In this document: positions 41,997 through 49,783 of the stretch, one piece after another
How positions within the stretch are numbered: position 1 is the first letter of the stretch
Layout: the number at the start of each line of letters is the position of its first letter
Assembly: GCF_029168315.1 (NCBI RefSeq)
Contig: NZ_JARGYD010000005.1
Coordinates: forward strand, 1 to 64,000
Length of the DNA stretch: 64,000 nt
Reading direction: 5' to 3'
Origin: Psychromarinibacter halotolerans
GTDB taxonomy: Bacteria; Pseudomonadota; Alphaproteobacteria; Rhodobacterales; Rhodobacteraceae
Position numbers and translations under genes: made by a program
The notes under the pieces: model-generated
The model's database searches: none
The model's input: the letters and a program-made list of their open reading frames with translations, nothing else
What the model was told of the DNA's origin: nothing

Positions 41997-42941
41997 ATGG
42001 GCTATGTGAAGACGGCGATGCTGATGGCAGCGATGACCGCGCTGTTCATGGGGATCGGCTATTTGATCGGCGGGTCGGGCGGCGCTGTGCTTGCGCTGGT
42101 GGTCGCCGCCGGGATGAACGCGTTCACATGGTGGAACTCGGACAAGATGGTGCTGCGGATGCACAACGCCCAGCCCGTGACGCCGGGCGACCGCGCGGGG
42201 CTGCACGACATGGTGTCGGAACTGGCACGCAACGCCGGGATGCCCGAGCCCAAGGTCTATCTGATCGACACGCCGCAGCCCAACGCCTTTGCCACCGGCC
42301 GCAATCCCGCGAACGCCGCCGTGGCGGTGACCTCGGGGCTGATGCGCAGCCTGAACCGCGAGGAACTCGCTGGCGTGGTCGCGCACGAACTTGCCCATAT
42401 CCGCAACCACGACACCGCCATCATGACCGTCACCGCGACCTTCGCCGGTGCGATTTCCATGCTGGCGAACTTCGCGCTGTTCTTTGGCGGTGCCCGCGAA
42501 AGGATGGGGCTGATCGGCACGATCCTGATGATGGTTCTTGCGCCGCTGGCCGCCGCGCTGGTGCAGATGGCGATCAGCCGCACCCGCGAATACGCCGCCG
42601 ACAAGGCCGGGGCCGAGATCTGCGGTCAGCCGATGTGGCTGGCCTCGGCGCTGGAAAAGATCGCGGCGGGTGCCGCCCGGATCGACAACGACGCGGCCGA
42701 GCGGAACCCGGCGACGGCCCATATGTTCATCATCAACCCGCTGCACGCGCACAAACGCGACAACCTGTTCGCCACCCATCCGGCGACGGAAAACAGGATC
42801 GCCGCACTGCGCGAAATGGCGGGGCAGGGCACCGCCGCGGCGCCGCGCCATGCCGCCGCGCGGGCCGATGATGCGCCGATGACGTCCAGCCGCATCCCCA
42901 GCACCCGCGGAAAACCGGACCGGGGCGGCCCCTGGAACTGA
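41997..42941 (+). CDS. htpX: Protease HtpX homologue
   Basis: The 314-residue membrane zinc metalloprotease (M48) has four hydrophobic segments, the HEXXH site at His130-Glu131-His134 (VAHELAHIRNHD) and the third ligand Glu198 (RTREYAAD). HtpX takes part in quality control of inner membrane proteins. The C-terminal 30 or so residues are Pro/Ala/Arg-rich and probably unstructured. ATG 41997 follows GGAGAGACAG. It is divergent from the di-haem operon and ends at a shared terminator. Confidence 0.95.
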   Translation: MGYVKTAMLMAAMTALFMGIGYLIGGSGGAVLALVVAAGMNAFTWWNSDKMVLRMHNAQPVTPGDRAGLHDMVSELARNAGMPEPKVYLIDTPQPNAFATGRNPANAAVAVTSGLMRSLNREELAGVVAHELAHIRNHDTAIMTVTATFAGAISMLANFALFFGGARERMGLIGTILMMVLAPLAAALVQMAISRTREYAADKAGAEICGQPMWLASALEKIAAGAARIDNDAAERNPATAHMFIINPLHAHKRDNLFATHPATENRIAALREMAGQGTAAAPRHAAARADDAPMTSSRIPSTRGKPDRGGPWN

Positions 42942-42979
42942 CCCGGGAGGCTGACCTGCCCACGACCGGCGGCAAAAAG

Positions 42980-43008
42980 AAAAGGGCGGCCACCGGGGCC
43001 GCCCTTTT
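42980..43008. terminator. Bidirectional terminator between htpX and the hemP-imelysin operon
   Basis: A perfect 12-bp stem 42980-42991/42997-43008 (AAAAGGGCGGCC/GGCCGCCCTTTT) lies between the converging htpX and imelysin genes and serves both. Confidence 0.88.
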
Positions 43009-43027
43009 CCTGTCCTGATAGGCGCTC

Positions 43028-44302
43028 TTACTGGAAGACCGCGTCCGGATCGTCCAGCGAGTCCGAGCCTTCGAAGTCGATCTGGTCCAGTTCCAGCACC
43101 GAAACGACGCGCTCGATGCTGCCGGTCTGGTCGATCAGCGCGTTGACGCCGCCCATCACCAGACGCTCGCCATCGACATTGCCGCGTTCCAGCATCTGGT
43201 CATAGGCGAAGCCCGCTTCCGCAGTCGTCTTGATCTGACCCAGCGCGCGCATGGTTGCCGACAGCTTCAGCTGCATCTCGGTGTCGAGATCGGCGTCGGT
43301 CGCGGCCACGAGATCGCTGAGCGAGGCGCCTTCCACGACGCTGCCGTCGATCCGCGCGTATTCGCCAAGGTACACGTTCTGGATGCCCAGACCGTCGTAG
43401 TAGTGGCTGTTGTGCGTGTTGTCCGAGAAGCAGTCATGCTCTTCCTCGGGGTCGTTCAGCATCAGGCCAAGGCGCATCCGTTCGCCCGCCTGCTCGCCGT
43501 AGGACAGGCTGCCCATGCCGGTCAGCATCGCGACGATCCCGGCATCGACGTCGTCCATCAGCGTGGTACGAGCCTCGCCGCCGTCTTCCCACTGGGCGGT
43601 GATCCATTCGAGATCCGAGATCAGCAGGTTGGTCGCCGCAGACAGGTAATCAGCGCGGCGGTCGCAGTTGCCACCGGTGCAGTCTTCGCCCTGAACATAG
43701 TCGGTGTAGGGACGCGCGCCGGCGCCGGCCTCGTGACCGTTAAGGTCTTGGCCCCACAGCAGGAACTCGATCGCGTGATAGCCGGTGGCGACGTTCGCCT
43801 CGACCCCGTCGGCTTCGTGCAGCGTATCGGACAGCAGGTCGGGCGTGATGTCGGTGGCGTCGATCTCTTCACCGGACAGGGTGAAGGTCGGGTTCGCGAC
43901 CACGTTCAGCGCAGCGAATTCGTTCTCGTCCGTCGGCCCGCCGTAGGAGCCGTCGACATAGTCGATCAGGCCCTCGTCCAGCGGCCATGCGTTCACCTTG
44001 CCTTCCCAGTCGTCGACGACAGCGTTGCCGAAGCGATAGACCTCGGTCTGCTGGTACGGCACGCGGGCGGCCAGCCAAGCGTCCTTGGCGGCTTGCAGGG
44101 TCGTATCGGACGGGTCCGCGATCAGCGCGTCGACGGCGGCTTTCAGCGTCTGGGCCGTGGTCAGGCTGTCGGCGTATTTGGCCGCGGCGATGTCGGCATA
44201 TGTGGTCAGAACGGCCTCTTTCGAGACATCGGCAGCGAAAACGCTGCCGGTCAGGCCAAGGGTGAGGGCCGTGGCGCTCGCGGCGGTCTTGAGGTGTCGC
44301 AT
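43028..44302 (-). CDS. Imelysin-family iron uptake protein
   Basis: The 424-residue exported protein has a signal peptide (MRHLKTAASATALTLGLTGSVFA). It also has the full imelysin GXHXXE motif at residues 174-179 (GYHAIE) and conserved VYRFGN, NAWPLDEGLIDYVDG and SDNTHNSHYYDG. Three Cys lie in the central loop (EDCTGGNCD, HDCFSDN). Imelysins of this IrpA type are induced by iron limitation. It is the last gene of an operon from the small protein through hemP. It is the canonical copy, unlike the one at 39298. Confidence 0.93.
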   Translation of the reverse strand: MRHLKTAASATALTLGLTGSVFAADVSKEAVLTTYADIAAAKYADSLTTAQTLKAAVDALIADPSDTTLQAAKDAWLAARVPYQQTEVYRFGNAVVDDWEGKVNAWPLDEGLIDYVDGSYGGPTDENEFAALNVVANPTFTLSGEEIDATDITPDLLSDTLHEADGVEANVATGYHAIEFLLWGQDLNGHEAGAGARPYTDYVQGEDCTGGNCDRRADYLSAATNLLISDLEWITAQWEDGGEARTTLMDDVDAGIVAMLTGMGSLSYGEQAGERMRLGLMLNDPEEEHDCFSDNTHNSHYYDGLGIQNVYLGEYARIDGSVVEGASLSDLVAATDADLDTEMQLKLSATMRALGQIKTTAEAGFAYDQMLERGNVDGERLVMGGVNALIDQTGSIERVVSVLELDQIDFEGSDSLDDPDAVFQ

Positions 44303-44321
44303 CTGGCTGGTGGTCCTTTTT

Positions 44322-44804
44322 CTAGTGCAGTGTTGGTTGGGCGACGTGCTTCCGCGCCGAGGGGCGCGACAGAAGTGAAATGCGTTTCAGCGCCAGCCCG
44401 AAGGTCTGGGCGAGGTCCGCCAGTTGTGGCGCCATGTCGGCGCGCACGATGTTCATCGCGATCAGCAGGGCATCCTCGCGGTCGCCATCGCAGGCCGTGG
44501 AGACGAAGGTGGCAAAGCAGCTTTCGTCGCCGCCAAGGCACTTGCAGGTCTGGCCGTGCCGCATCAGCGGCCGCCGCCCGTAGCGGGCGCAGATCTGCAT
44601 CAGCTGGTCCAGCGCGCGGGTCGTGACCGGGCCCTGCTGCGGGCCAAGGAGCAGCGCGAAGTTGCGGTCGGCGATGGCCTGAGCCTCGGGGCCGTCGCTC
44701 CACATGCGAAGGTACTTCACCGCCCCGGCGCCGACGGCATCCAGTTCGTCGATATAGCCGACGGGTGCGCCTCCGCGCCGTGTGTGCGCCTGCGTCCCGG
44801 TCAT
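44322..44804 (-). CDS. Conserved protein of unknown function in the hemP operon
   Basis: This 160-residue soluble protein has no signal peptide. It has a Cys cluster (HGQTCKCLGGDESCF) and a helical C-terminus (NIVRADMAPQLADLAQTFGLALKRI). No family was recognised with confidence. The ATG overlaps the hemP stop (ATGA, 44801-44804), so the two are translationally coupled. The operon context suggests a role in haem or iron use, for example binding through the Cys cluster, but this is inference. Confidence 0.75.
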   Translation of the reverse strand: MTGTQAHTRRGGAPVGYIDELDAVGAGAVKYLRMWSDGPEAQAIADRNFALLLGPQQGPVTTRALDQLMQICARYGRRPLMRHGQTCKCLGGDESCFATFVSTACDGDREDALLIAMNIVRADMAPQLADLAQTFGLALKRISLLSRPSARKHVAQPTLH

Positions 44805-44962
44805 TTCGTCAGGATCAGCTTGCCCGCACGGGTGATGCGCAGCGTGTAGCACTGGTCGCCCAGCAGGATCTTTGCCTCGCGGCCACCGGCCACAAGGTCT
44901 TCGGCGCGATAGGTCGGAAACCCGGTCTGGGCGTCGATCACCTTCTTGTCCTCGAAGGTCAT
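44801..44962 (-). CDS. hemP: Hemin uptake protein HemP
   Basis: The 53-residue protein has the HemP domain with AKILLGDQCYTLRITRAGKLILTK, here read as LLGDQCYTLRITR and AGKLILTK. HemP is a small cytoplasmic protein; in some rhizobia and Burkholderia it activates haem-uptake gene expression. Start ATG 44962 overlaps the small upstream gene's TGA (ATGA). It is second in a four-gene operon. Confidence 0.93.
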   Translation of the reverse strand: MTFEDKKVIDAQTGFPTYRAEDLVAGGREAKILLGDQCYTLRITRAGKLILTK

Positions 44963-45123
44963 GCCCGCACCTCGGACCGGCGGTCGAGGTTGTCCAGCAG
45001 CCATTCGACGCCGTGATTGGTCGCCAGCCCGCTTTCGGCCAGAATGTTCAGAATATCCGCCGCGACGAGGCTCTGTCGGTCACCAGCCTCTGCACGGCGG
45101 GGCGAGTCCTTCGAGGTCGTCAT
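44959..45123 (-). CDS. Small 54-residue protein heading the hemP operon
   Basis: Translating the minus strand from ATG 45123 gives MTTSKDSPRRAEAGD and a core with DILNILAESGLATNH then VEWLLDNLDRR, ending RSEVRA. It is helical and mildly acidic. It is preceded by GGAGCGGAG, 3 to 11 bases from ATG. Its TGA overlaps the hemP ATG by 4 bases, the same coupling as hemP to the next gene, so it is likely a real gene. No family is recognised; it has no Cys or membrane segment. Confidence 0.7.
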   Translation of the reverse strand: MTTSKDSPRRAEAGDRQSLVAADILNILAESGLATNHGVEWLLDNLDRRSEVRA

Positions 45124-45205
45124 TGCTCCGCTCCGTTGTTCAATACCCGGGCTTCCCCGGGTCGAACGGGGTGGCTGGTGGATCTCGCAAAAAGGTGAGC
45201 GATTA

Positions 45206-45227
45206 AGTCGGAATTGTCAATCCGACT
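45206..45227. promoter_or_regulatory. Inverted repeat at the hemP operon promoter region
   Basis: AGTCGGA (45206-45212) N8 TCCGACT (45221-45227) is a perfect 7-bp inverted repeat 83 bases before the small protein start. It covers TTGACA on the minus strand (plus 45215-45220), so a bound protein would block a -35. A repressor site for an iron regulator is plausible. The di-haem operon has a related GGAATTTGTCA at 41870-41880. Confidence 0.45.
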
Positions 45228-45427
45228 ATTTTACTAGGCTTTCCGTCCGTATGCCCAGGCACCGCGAGCACGGCGAATCGAAACGGCGTTTTGACCGGCA
45301 GTCCGGCCCGAACCGTCGCTGTCCTTCCGCGCACTGCGGAAAGCGGACTGCCGTTTGGCCAATTGCCCTTGCGTCAACGATAATTGGCTGTCACGACATC
45401 GCTCGGGCTATGTGGTGGGGACGTGGG
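45228..45427. other. Intergenic stretch before the methyltransferase gene
   Basis: This is the rest of the 304-base divergent spacer. An AT-rich patch (45228-45235) is next to the inverted repeat; the remainder is GC-rich with no clear promoter pair. In-frame codons upstream of 45428 lack coding character and are not annotated. Confidence 0.4.
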
Positions 45428-46066
45428 ATGAACGAGGCACGCGATGCGCGGTTTTGGGACCGGGCCGCAACGAAGTACGCCAAAAGCAAGATCGCGGACG
45501 AAGCGGGCTATACCCGTTCGCTGGAACGCACGGCTGGCCTTTTGCGCCCCGACATGCAGGTGCTGGAACTAGGCTGCGGCACCGGCAGCACCGCGTTGCG
45601 ACTGGCGGGCGGGGTCGAGGGTTATACCGGCACCGATATTTCCCCCGGCATGATCGAAATCGCCAATGCCAAGGCCGCCGAAGCGCCCGATGCAGGCCTT
45701 AACTTCCGCGCCGCCACGGCCGAGGACATGGCGCGCGAGCCGATGCGGTGGGACGCGGTGCTTGGCTTCAATTACCTGCACCTTGTCGAGGACCTGCCAG
45801 CCACGCTGCGCCACATCGCCGATCTTTTGGTGCCCGGCGGCCTGTTCGTCAGCAAGACCACCTGCCTGTCCGACATGAGCCCGCTGATCCAGTATCTTGC
45901 GCTTCCGCTGATGCGGCTGGTAGGCATGGCGCCCACCGTCATCGTGTTCTCGGCGGACGACCTGCAACAGGCGATCCGTGATGCGAGCTTCGAGATCGAG
46001 GCGGTGGAACGCCATGCCTCGAAGGGCCGCGATGCGCGGCCTTATATCGTCGCGCGTAAACCCTAG
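45428..46066 (+). CDS. Class I SAM-dependent methyltransferase
   Basis: The 212-residue cytoplasmic protein has motif I VLELGCGTGSTALRLA (around residue 45), the acidic motif II (GYTGTDISPGM) and motif III-like LLVPGGLFVSKTT. It belongs to the Methyltransf_11/25 type; the substrate cannot be read from the sequence. ATG 45428 is chosen after a GTGGG run. Its end overlaps the converging thioesterase gene by 4 bases, so no terminator lies between them. Confidence 0.9.
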   Translation: MNEARDARFWDRAATKYAKSKIADEAGYTRSLERTAGLLRPDMQVLELGCGTGSTALRLAGGVEGYTGTDISPGMIEIANAKAAEAPDAGLNFRAATAEDMAREPMRWDAVLGFNYLHLVEDLPATLRHIADLLVPGGLFVSKTTCLSDMSPLIQYLALPLMRLVGMAPTVIVFSADDLQQAIRDASFEIEAVERHASKGRDARPYIVARKP

Positions 46067-46476
46067 CCGCGAAACACTTTGGCCAGCGGTTCCGGCAGCG
46101 GCGCCGACACGAGATTGCCGCTGTCCGGATCGCGCAGCGTCCAGACCCGGGTCTCTTTTCCTTCGACCCGCAGCACGCCGTCCTTCTCCAGCCGGTGGGT
46201 GACGTCGAAGCTGGAGGTCCCGACGCGTGTCACGGTCGAGGTGATCGTGACCTCTTCGCCGAACGTGCTGGGCATGTAGAACTCGGCCCCGGTCTTCACG
46301 ACGGGCGCGCCGACGGCGCCGAAGTCTTCCAACATGGTGCTGCGGCTGAAACCGGCGGCAATATACAGTTGCGCGGTGCAGTGGTCGAAATAGACGAAGA
46401 ACTTGGGGTTGAAGACGATCCCCGCGGGATCGCAATCGCCCCACTCGATCAGGCGGCGTGTAGTGTTCGAGAACAT
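46063..46476 (-). CDS. Acyl-CoA thioesterase, 4-hydroxybenzoyl-CoA thioesterase-like
   Basis: The 137-residue hotdog-fold protein has the family's active region WGDCDPAGIVFNPKFFVYFD with the catalytic Asp (DPAG) and HCTAQLY. Such enzymes release CoA from small aromatic or short-chain acyl-CoAs, and some are the YbgC type linked to Tol-Pal. No tol-pal genes are near. It lies 14 bases after the transglutaminase operon on the same strand and could be its last member. Confidence 0.88.
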   Translation of the reverse strand: MFSNTTRRLIEWGDCDPAGIVFNPKFFVYFDHCTAQLYIAAGFSRSTMLEDFGAVGAPVVKTGAEFYMPSTFGEEVTITSTVTRVGTSSFDVTHRLEKDGVLRVEGKETRVWTLRDPDSGNLVSAPLPEPLAKVFRG

Positions 46477-46490
46477 CGGAACCTTCAGGG

Positions 46491-47375
46491 CTAGGTCTGG
46501 TGAACCTCTTTCACGTCCACCGATTGCGTGGTCGTCTGGGCGCCGGCGGTCCGCAGCGCGCCCTTGACGGGTGCAAGGTCGAAGTAGTCCCGTCCGCGCG
46601 CGACGACAACATGGTCCAGCCCGGCCAGCATCCGGTTCGTCGGGTCAAGTTCGACCCAGCCCATGTCGGCGCCGCACCACGCCCGGACCCATGCGTGCAT
46701 CGCGTCCGCGCCTTCCAGCTTCTCTTCGCCTTCGGGCGGCAGGGTGCGCAAATAGCCCGACACGTACCCGGCCGGGATGCCCAGCCCGCGCAGCGCCGCT
46801 ATGGCGATGTGGGTGAAATCCTGACAGACGCCGCGTTTCAGCCGGAACGCCTCGTCCACGGGGGTGTCGACCATCGTCGCTTCGGGATCGAAGGTCAGGC
46901 CGTCGTGAACCGCGTCGCAGATCGTCCGCGCGATCGAGAAGGCGGTGACACGGTCCGCCGAGACCTGCCGCGCCCACTCTACGATTTCGGGGTGGCGTCC
47001 GACGCGTTCCGACGGGAACAGGAAATGGTGCGGGGCGGCGGGCCCGATGGACGCGTGCTGCGACAGTTCGTTGGCCAAAGCCGCAAGGTCGGGCGACACG
47101 TCCAGCGCGGGCGGCGTGTCGTAGCGTTCGACGCGTGCGGTGACGCGAAACTCGGTTTCGGACACCGGGTCGTCATAGGCGATGTCGACGCAGGAGTTGT
47201 CGAAGAAATCCCGCCGCGTGACGCGCTCGGACGGCGCGGGTTCGATCGACAGGCTGGACGCGATGACGCGCTGTTCGCCCGGAAGATCCGCCGGAACGAT
47301 CCGCAGGATATGGCGCCCGGCGTCCACGAAGCTGTCGTAGTCGTAGGCGATTTTCAGGCTGATGTCGTACAGCAT
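46491..47375 (-). CDS. Transglutaminase-like protein
   Basis: The 294-residue protein has a bacterial transglutaminase N-terminal region (YDISLKIAYDYDSFVDAGRH) and a transglutaminase core with the triad Cys184 (RGVCQDFTH), His227 (MHAWVRAW) and Asp244 (ELDPTNR). All three residues are intact, so it may be a peptidase or amide-bond enzyme. Start 47375 lies 5 bases after the ATP-grasp gene's stop. It belongs to a three-gene module with the ATP-grasp/alpha-E protein and the DUF2126 protein. Confidence 0.9.
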   Translation of the reverse strand: MLYDISLKIAYDYDSFVDAGRHILRIVPADLPGEQRVIASSLSIEPAPSERVTRRDFFDNSCVDIAYDDPVSETEFRVTARVERYDTPPALDVSPDLAALANELSQHASIGPAAPHHFLFPSERVGRHPEIVEWARQVSADRVTAFSIARTICDAVHDGLTFDPEATMVDTPVDEAFRLKRGVCQDFTHIAIAALRGLGIPAGYVSGYLRTLPPEGEEKLEGADAMHAWVRAWCGADMGWVELDPTNRMLAGLDHVVVARGRDYFDLAPVKGALRTAGAQTTTQSVDVKEVHQT

Positions 47376-47380
47376 GGCCG

Positions 47381-49783
47381 TCACCGCAGGTAGCTTTGGG
47401 CCAGCAGACCCGTCAGGGCCGCGGTCTCGGACGCGACCTCGGACAGGCGGGCGTCGTCGAAATCCTCGGCGGTGGCGACGGCAAGGTCGGTTTCCATCCG
47501 CATCACTTGCCGCAGAACCGGCGTCATGCGCGGGCCATCGTGGTGGACCGGCAGATAGCGCAGGTGTTCGTGCATCATGGTCAGCTGATGCAGCACCGAC
47601 CGGGGGTTCAGCGCGTCCAGCAGAAGCAGGTCCAGTACCGTCTCGCGTCCGGCACCGACCGCGAACCGCCGACGATGGCTCATGATCGAGTCGCCCGCCT
47701 CGATGGCGATGTCGCTGCTGCCCTCGGGCGCGTCCGGCGCGGTGAAGCTGCACAGGACGTTGGAGGTGGCCCACGCACGTTCCATCGCGCGGCCGACCGA
47801 CAGGAACCGCCAGCCGGTAAAGCGATACATGTTCTCGTGCACAAGGCCCGAGAACCCCGAGATCTTCCGCAGGAACACGCTCATCGCCCGCGCCGCGTCG
47901 TCGCCGGGCCGCAGCTTCGGCGCCAGCCGTTCCATCGTGCGCAGCAGGTCGGTCAGCGCGTTCCACCCGTCGACCGAGAACCGGTCGCGGATGCTGCCGG
48001 CGCTGCGCAGGGCGGCGCGCACGTCCTCGGTCGAATCCTCGGGCGTTTCGCAGCCCAGTACCTCGAGATAGTCGGCAAGATACTCGTTCAGCGGCAGGTC
48101 GGGGCGCCCGGTCTCTGCCAGCCGCAGGTGATAGGCGCGCAGCAGGCGGATCTTGTGTTCCGCCCGTTCGGTGTAGCGGCCCAGCCAGAACAGGTTGTCC
48201 GCCGCACGCGATGGCAGCGACACGGTCTGCCGCCGGCGGAACCCGGTTTCCGCCGGTTTCAGCAGCGTCTCGCCCGAATCCTTCTCGCGCCCGACGATCC
48301 ACACGTCGCTGACCGCGCCGCCCTTCTGCATCGCGACGTTCGCCGATTCAGACGTGTTGCCCACGCGGGCGAAGCCGCCGGGCATCACCTGCCAGCCCTC
48401 TGGCGTGCGGGCAAGGAAGACCCGAAGGCTCATGGGGCGGGGAACCAGCCGCCCGTCTTCAAGCGTCGGGGCGGTCGAAAGCGAGACGATTTCCTGCGCC
48501 GCAAGATCGCCCGCAAGCGTGTCGATGCGCGCGGGATCGATCTGGGCCCCGTCGGGATTGCGCCCGGCAATCGTGATCTGCTCGTCGTGGTCGAACGGAA
48601 GACCGGTGGACATGGCGTTGTCCAGCGTCATGCGGTCGAGGTTGGCTTTCACGAAGTCCCGCGCCGCCGCGCCGCCGCACCACCATGTCGCGATGTTCGG
48701 AAGCGTCAGCGGCTTGCCGGTCATGTGCTCGGCGATGCGCGGCAGGAAGGCCATCAGCGCGCGGATCTCCAGCGCGCCAGAGCCGACCGCGTTGATCATG
48801 TTGACCGATCCGGCCCGCAGCGCGCCGACAAGTCCGGGCGTGCCGATCTGCGAGCTTTCCCGCAGTTCCAGCGGGTCCATCCAGTTCGAATCCAGCCGCC
48901 GCCACAGAACGGAAATCGGCTGCGGGCCGCTGACCGTGTGCACCATCAGGTCGCCATTGTGGACGACAAGATCTTCGCCCTGCACCAGCAGGAACCCGAG
49001 ATAGCGCGCGATGTAGGCGTGTTCGTAATAGGTGTCGTTCATCGGGCCGGGCGTCAGGATCGCCACCCGGCTGCCGTCGCCGTTGCGCAGATCCAGCATC
49101 GCGTCGCGGAACAGGCGGAAGAACCGGGCGATGCGAACGACGTTGCTGCGGCCCATGATGTCGGGGAAGGCGCGCGACGTGGCCATGCGCGTTTCCAGTG
49201 CAAAGCCCGCGCCGGACGGCGCCTGCGTGCGGTCGCACAGCACCCACCAGTCGCCGTCGGGACCACGGCCGATGTCGAAAGCCACGTGGTGCAGGTAATG
49301 GCCGGACCGGGGCCGGACCCCCACCATCGGGCGCAGCCACTCGGGGTTGCCGGCCAGAAGCTCGGGCGGGATGATCCCGTCGCGGACCAGCGTGCCGGGG
49401 CCGTAGATGTCGGCCATCACCTGTTCCAGAAGGTCGGCCCGCTCGATCAGCCCGACGGCGATCTGGTGCCATTCCTCTATGTCGATCAGCAGCGGCAGAT
49501 GAGACAGCGGCCAATCGCGTTCGGCGCTGTCCTCTGGTCCGTAGTGGCGGAAGAACACGCCCGCATCGCGCAGGTACTGGTCCCCGCGCGAGGCCGCGAG
49601 TTGCAATTCTTCCTGCGGCAACACCGAAAGTTCTTGCAGGAAGTTGATCCAGACAGGGCGGATGTTGCCCTCGGTGTCCATCAGTTCGTCTGCCGCTCCG
49701 GCAAGCGGCTTGTAGTCGCGCAGAAGCCGCGCGGCACGGGCCATCCAGTCCGGAGGCCCGCTGCGGCCGGGCATGTCAGACAT
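47381..49783 (-). CDS. Circularly permuted ATP-grasp / alpha-E fusion protein
   Basis: The 800-residue protein joins a circularly permuted type 2 ATP-grasp domain (about residues 70-470) to an alpha-E domain (about 520-795). The first part shows GPGTLVRDGIIPPELLA, GVRPRSGHYLHHVAFDIG, ILTPGPMNDTYYEHA and LPNIATWWCG; the second shows SRAADNLFWLGRYTERAEH and ALNPRSVLHQL. In many bacteria the two are separate proteins. ATP-grasp proteins of this class are proposed to form peptide bonds. It overlaps the upstream gene by 8 bases. Confidence 0.92.
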   Translation of the reverse strand: MSDMPGRSGPPDWMARAARLLRDYKPLAGAADELMDTEGNIRPVWINFLQELSVLPQEELQLAASRGDQYLRDAGVFFRHYGPEDSAERDWPLSHLPLLIDIEEWHQIAVGLIERADLLEQVMADIYGPGTLVRDGIIPPELLAGNPEWLRPMVGVRPRSGHYLHHVAFDIGRGPDGDWWVLCDRTQAPSGAGFALETRMATSRAFPDIMGRSNVVRIARFFRLFRDAMLDLRNGDGSRVAILTPGPMNDTYYEHAYIARYLGFLLVQGEDLVVHNGDLMVHTVSGPQPISVLWRRLDSNWMDPLELRESSQIGTPGLVGALRAGSVNMINAVGSGALEIRALMAFLPRIAEHMTGKPLTLPNIATWWCGGAAARDFVKANLDRMTLDNAMSTGLPFDHDEQITIAGRNPDGAQIDPARIDTLAGDLAAQEIVSLSTAPTLEDGRLVPRPMSLRVFLARTPEGWQVMPGGFARVGNTSESANVAMQKGGAVSDVWIVGREKDSGETLLKPAETGFRRRQTVSLPSRAADNLFWLGRYTERAEHKIRLLRAYHLRLAETGRPDLPLNEYLADYLEVLGCETPEDSTEDVRAALRSAGSIRDRFSVDGWNALTDLLRTMERLAPKLRPGDDAARAMSVFLRKISGFSGLVHENMYRFTGWRFLSVGRAMERAWATSNVLCSFTAPDAPEGSSDIAIEAGDSIMSHRRRFAVGAGRETVLDLLLLDALNPRSVLHQLTMMHEHLRYLPVHHDGPRMTPVLRQVMRMETDLAVATAEDFDDARLSEVASETAALTGLLAQSYLR

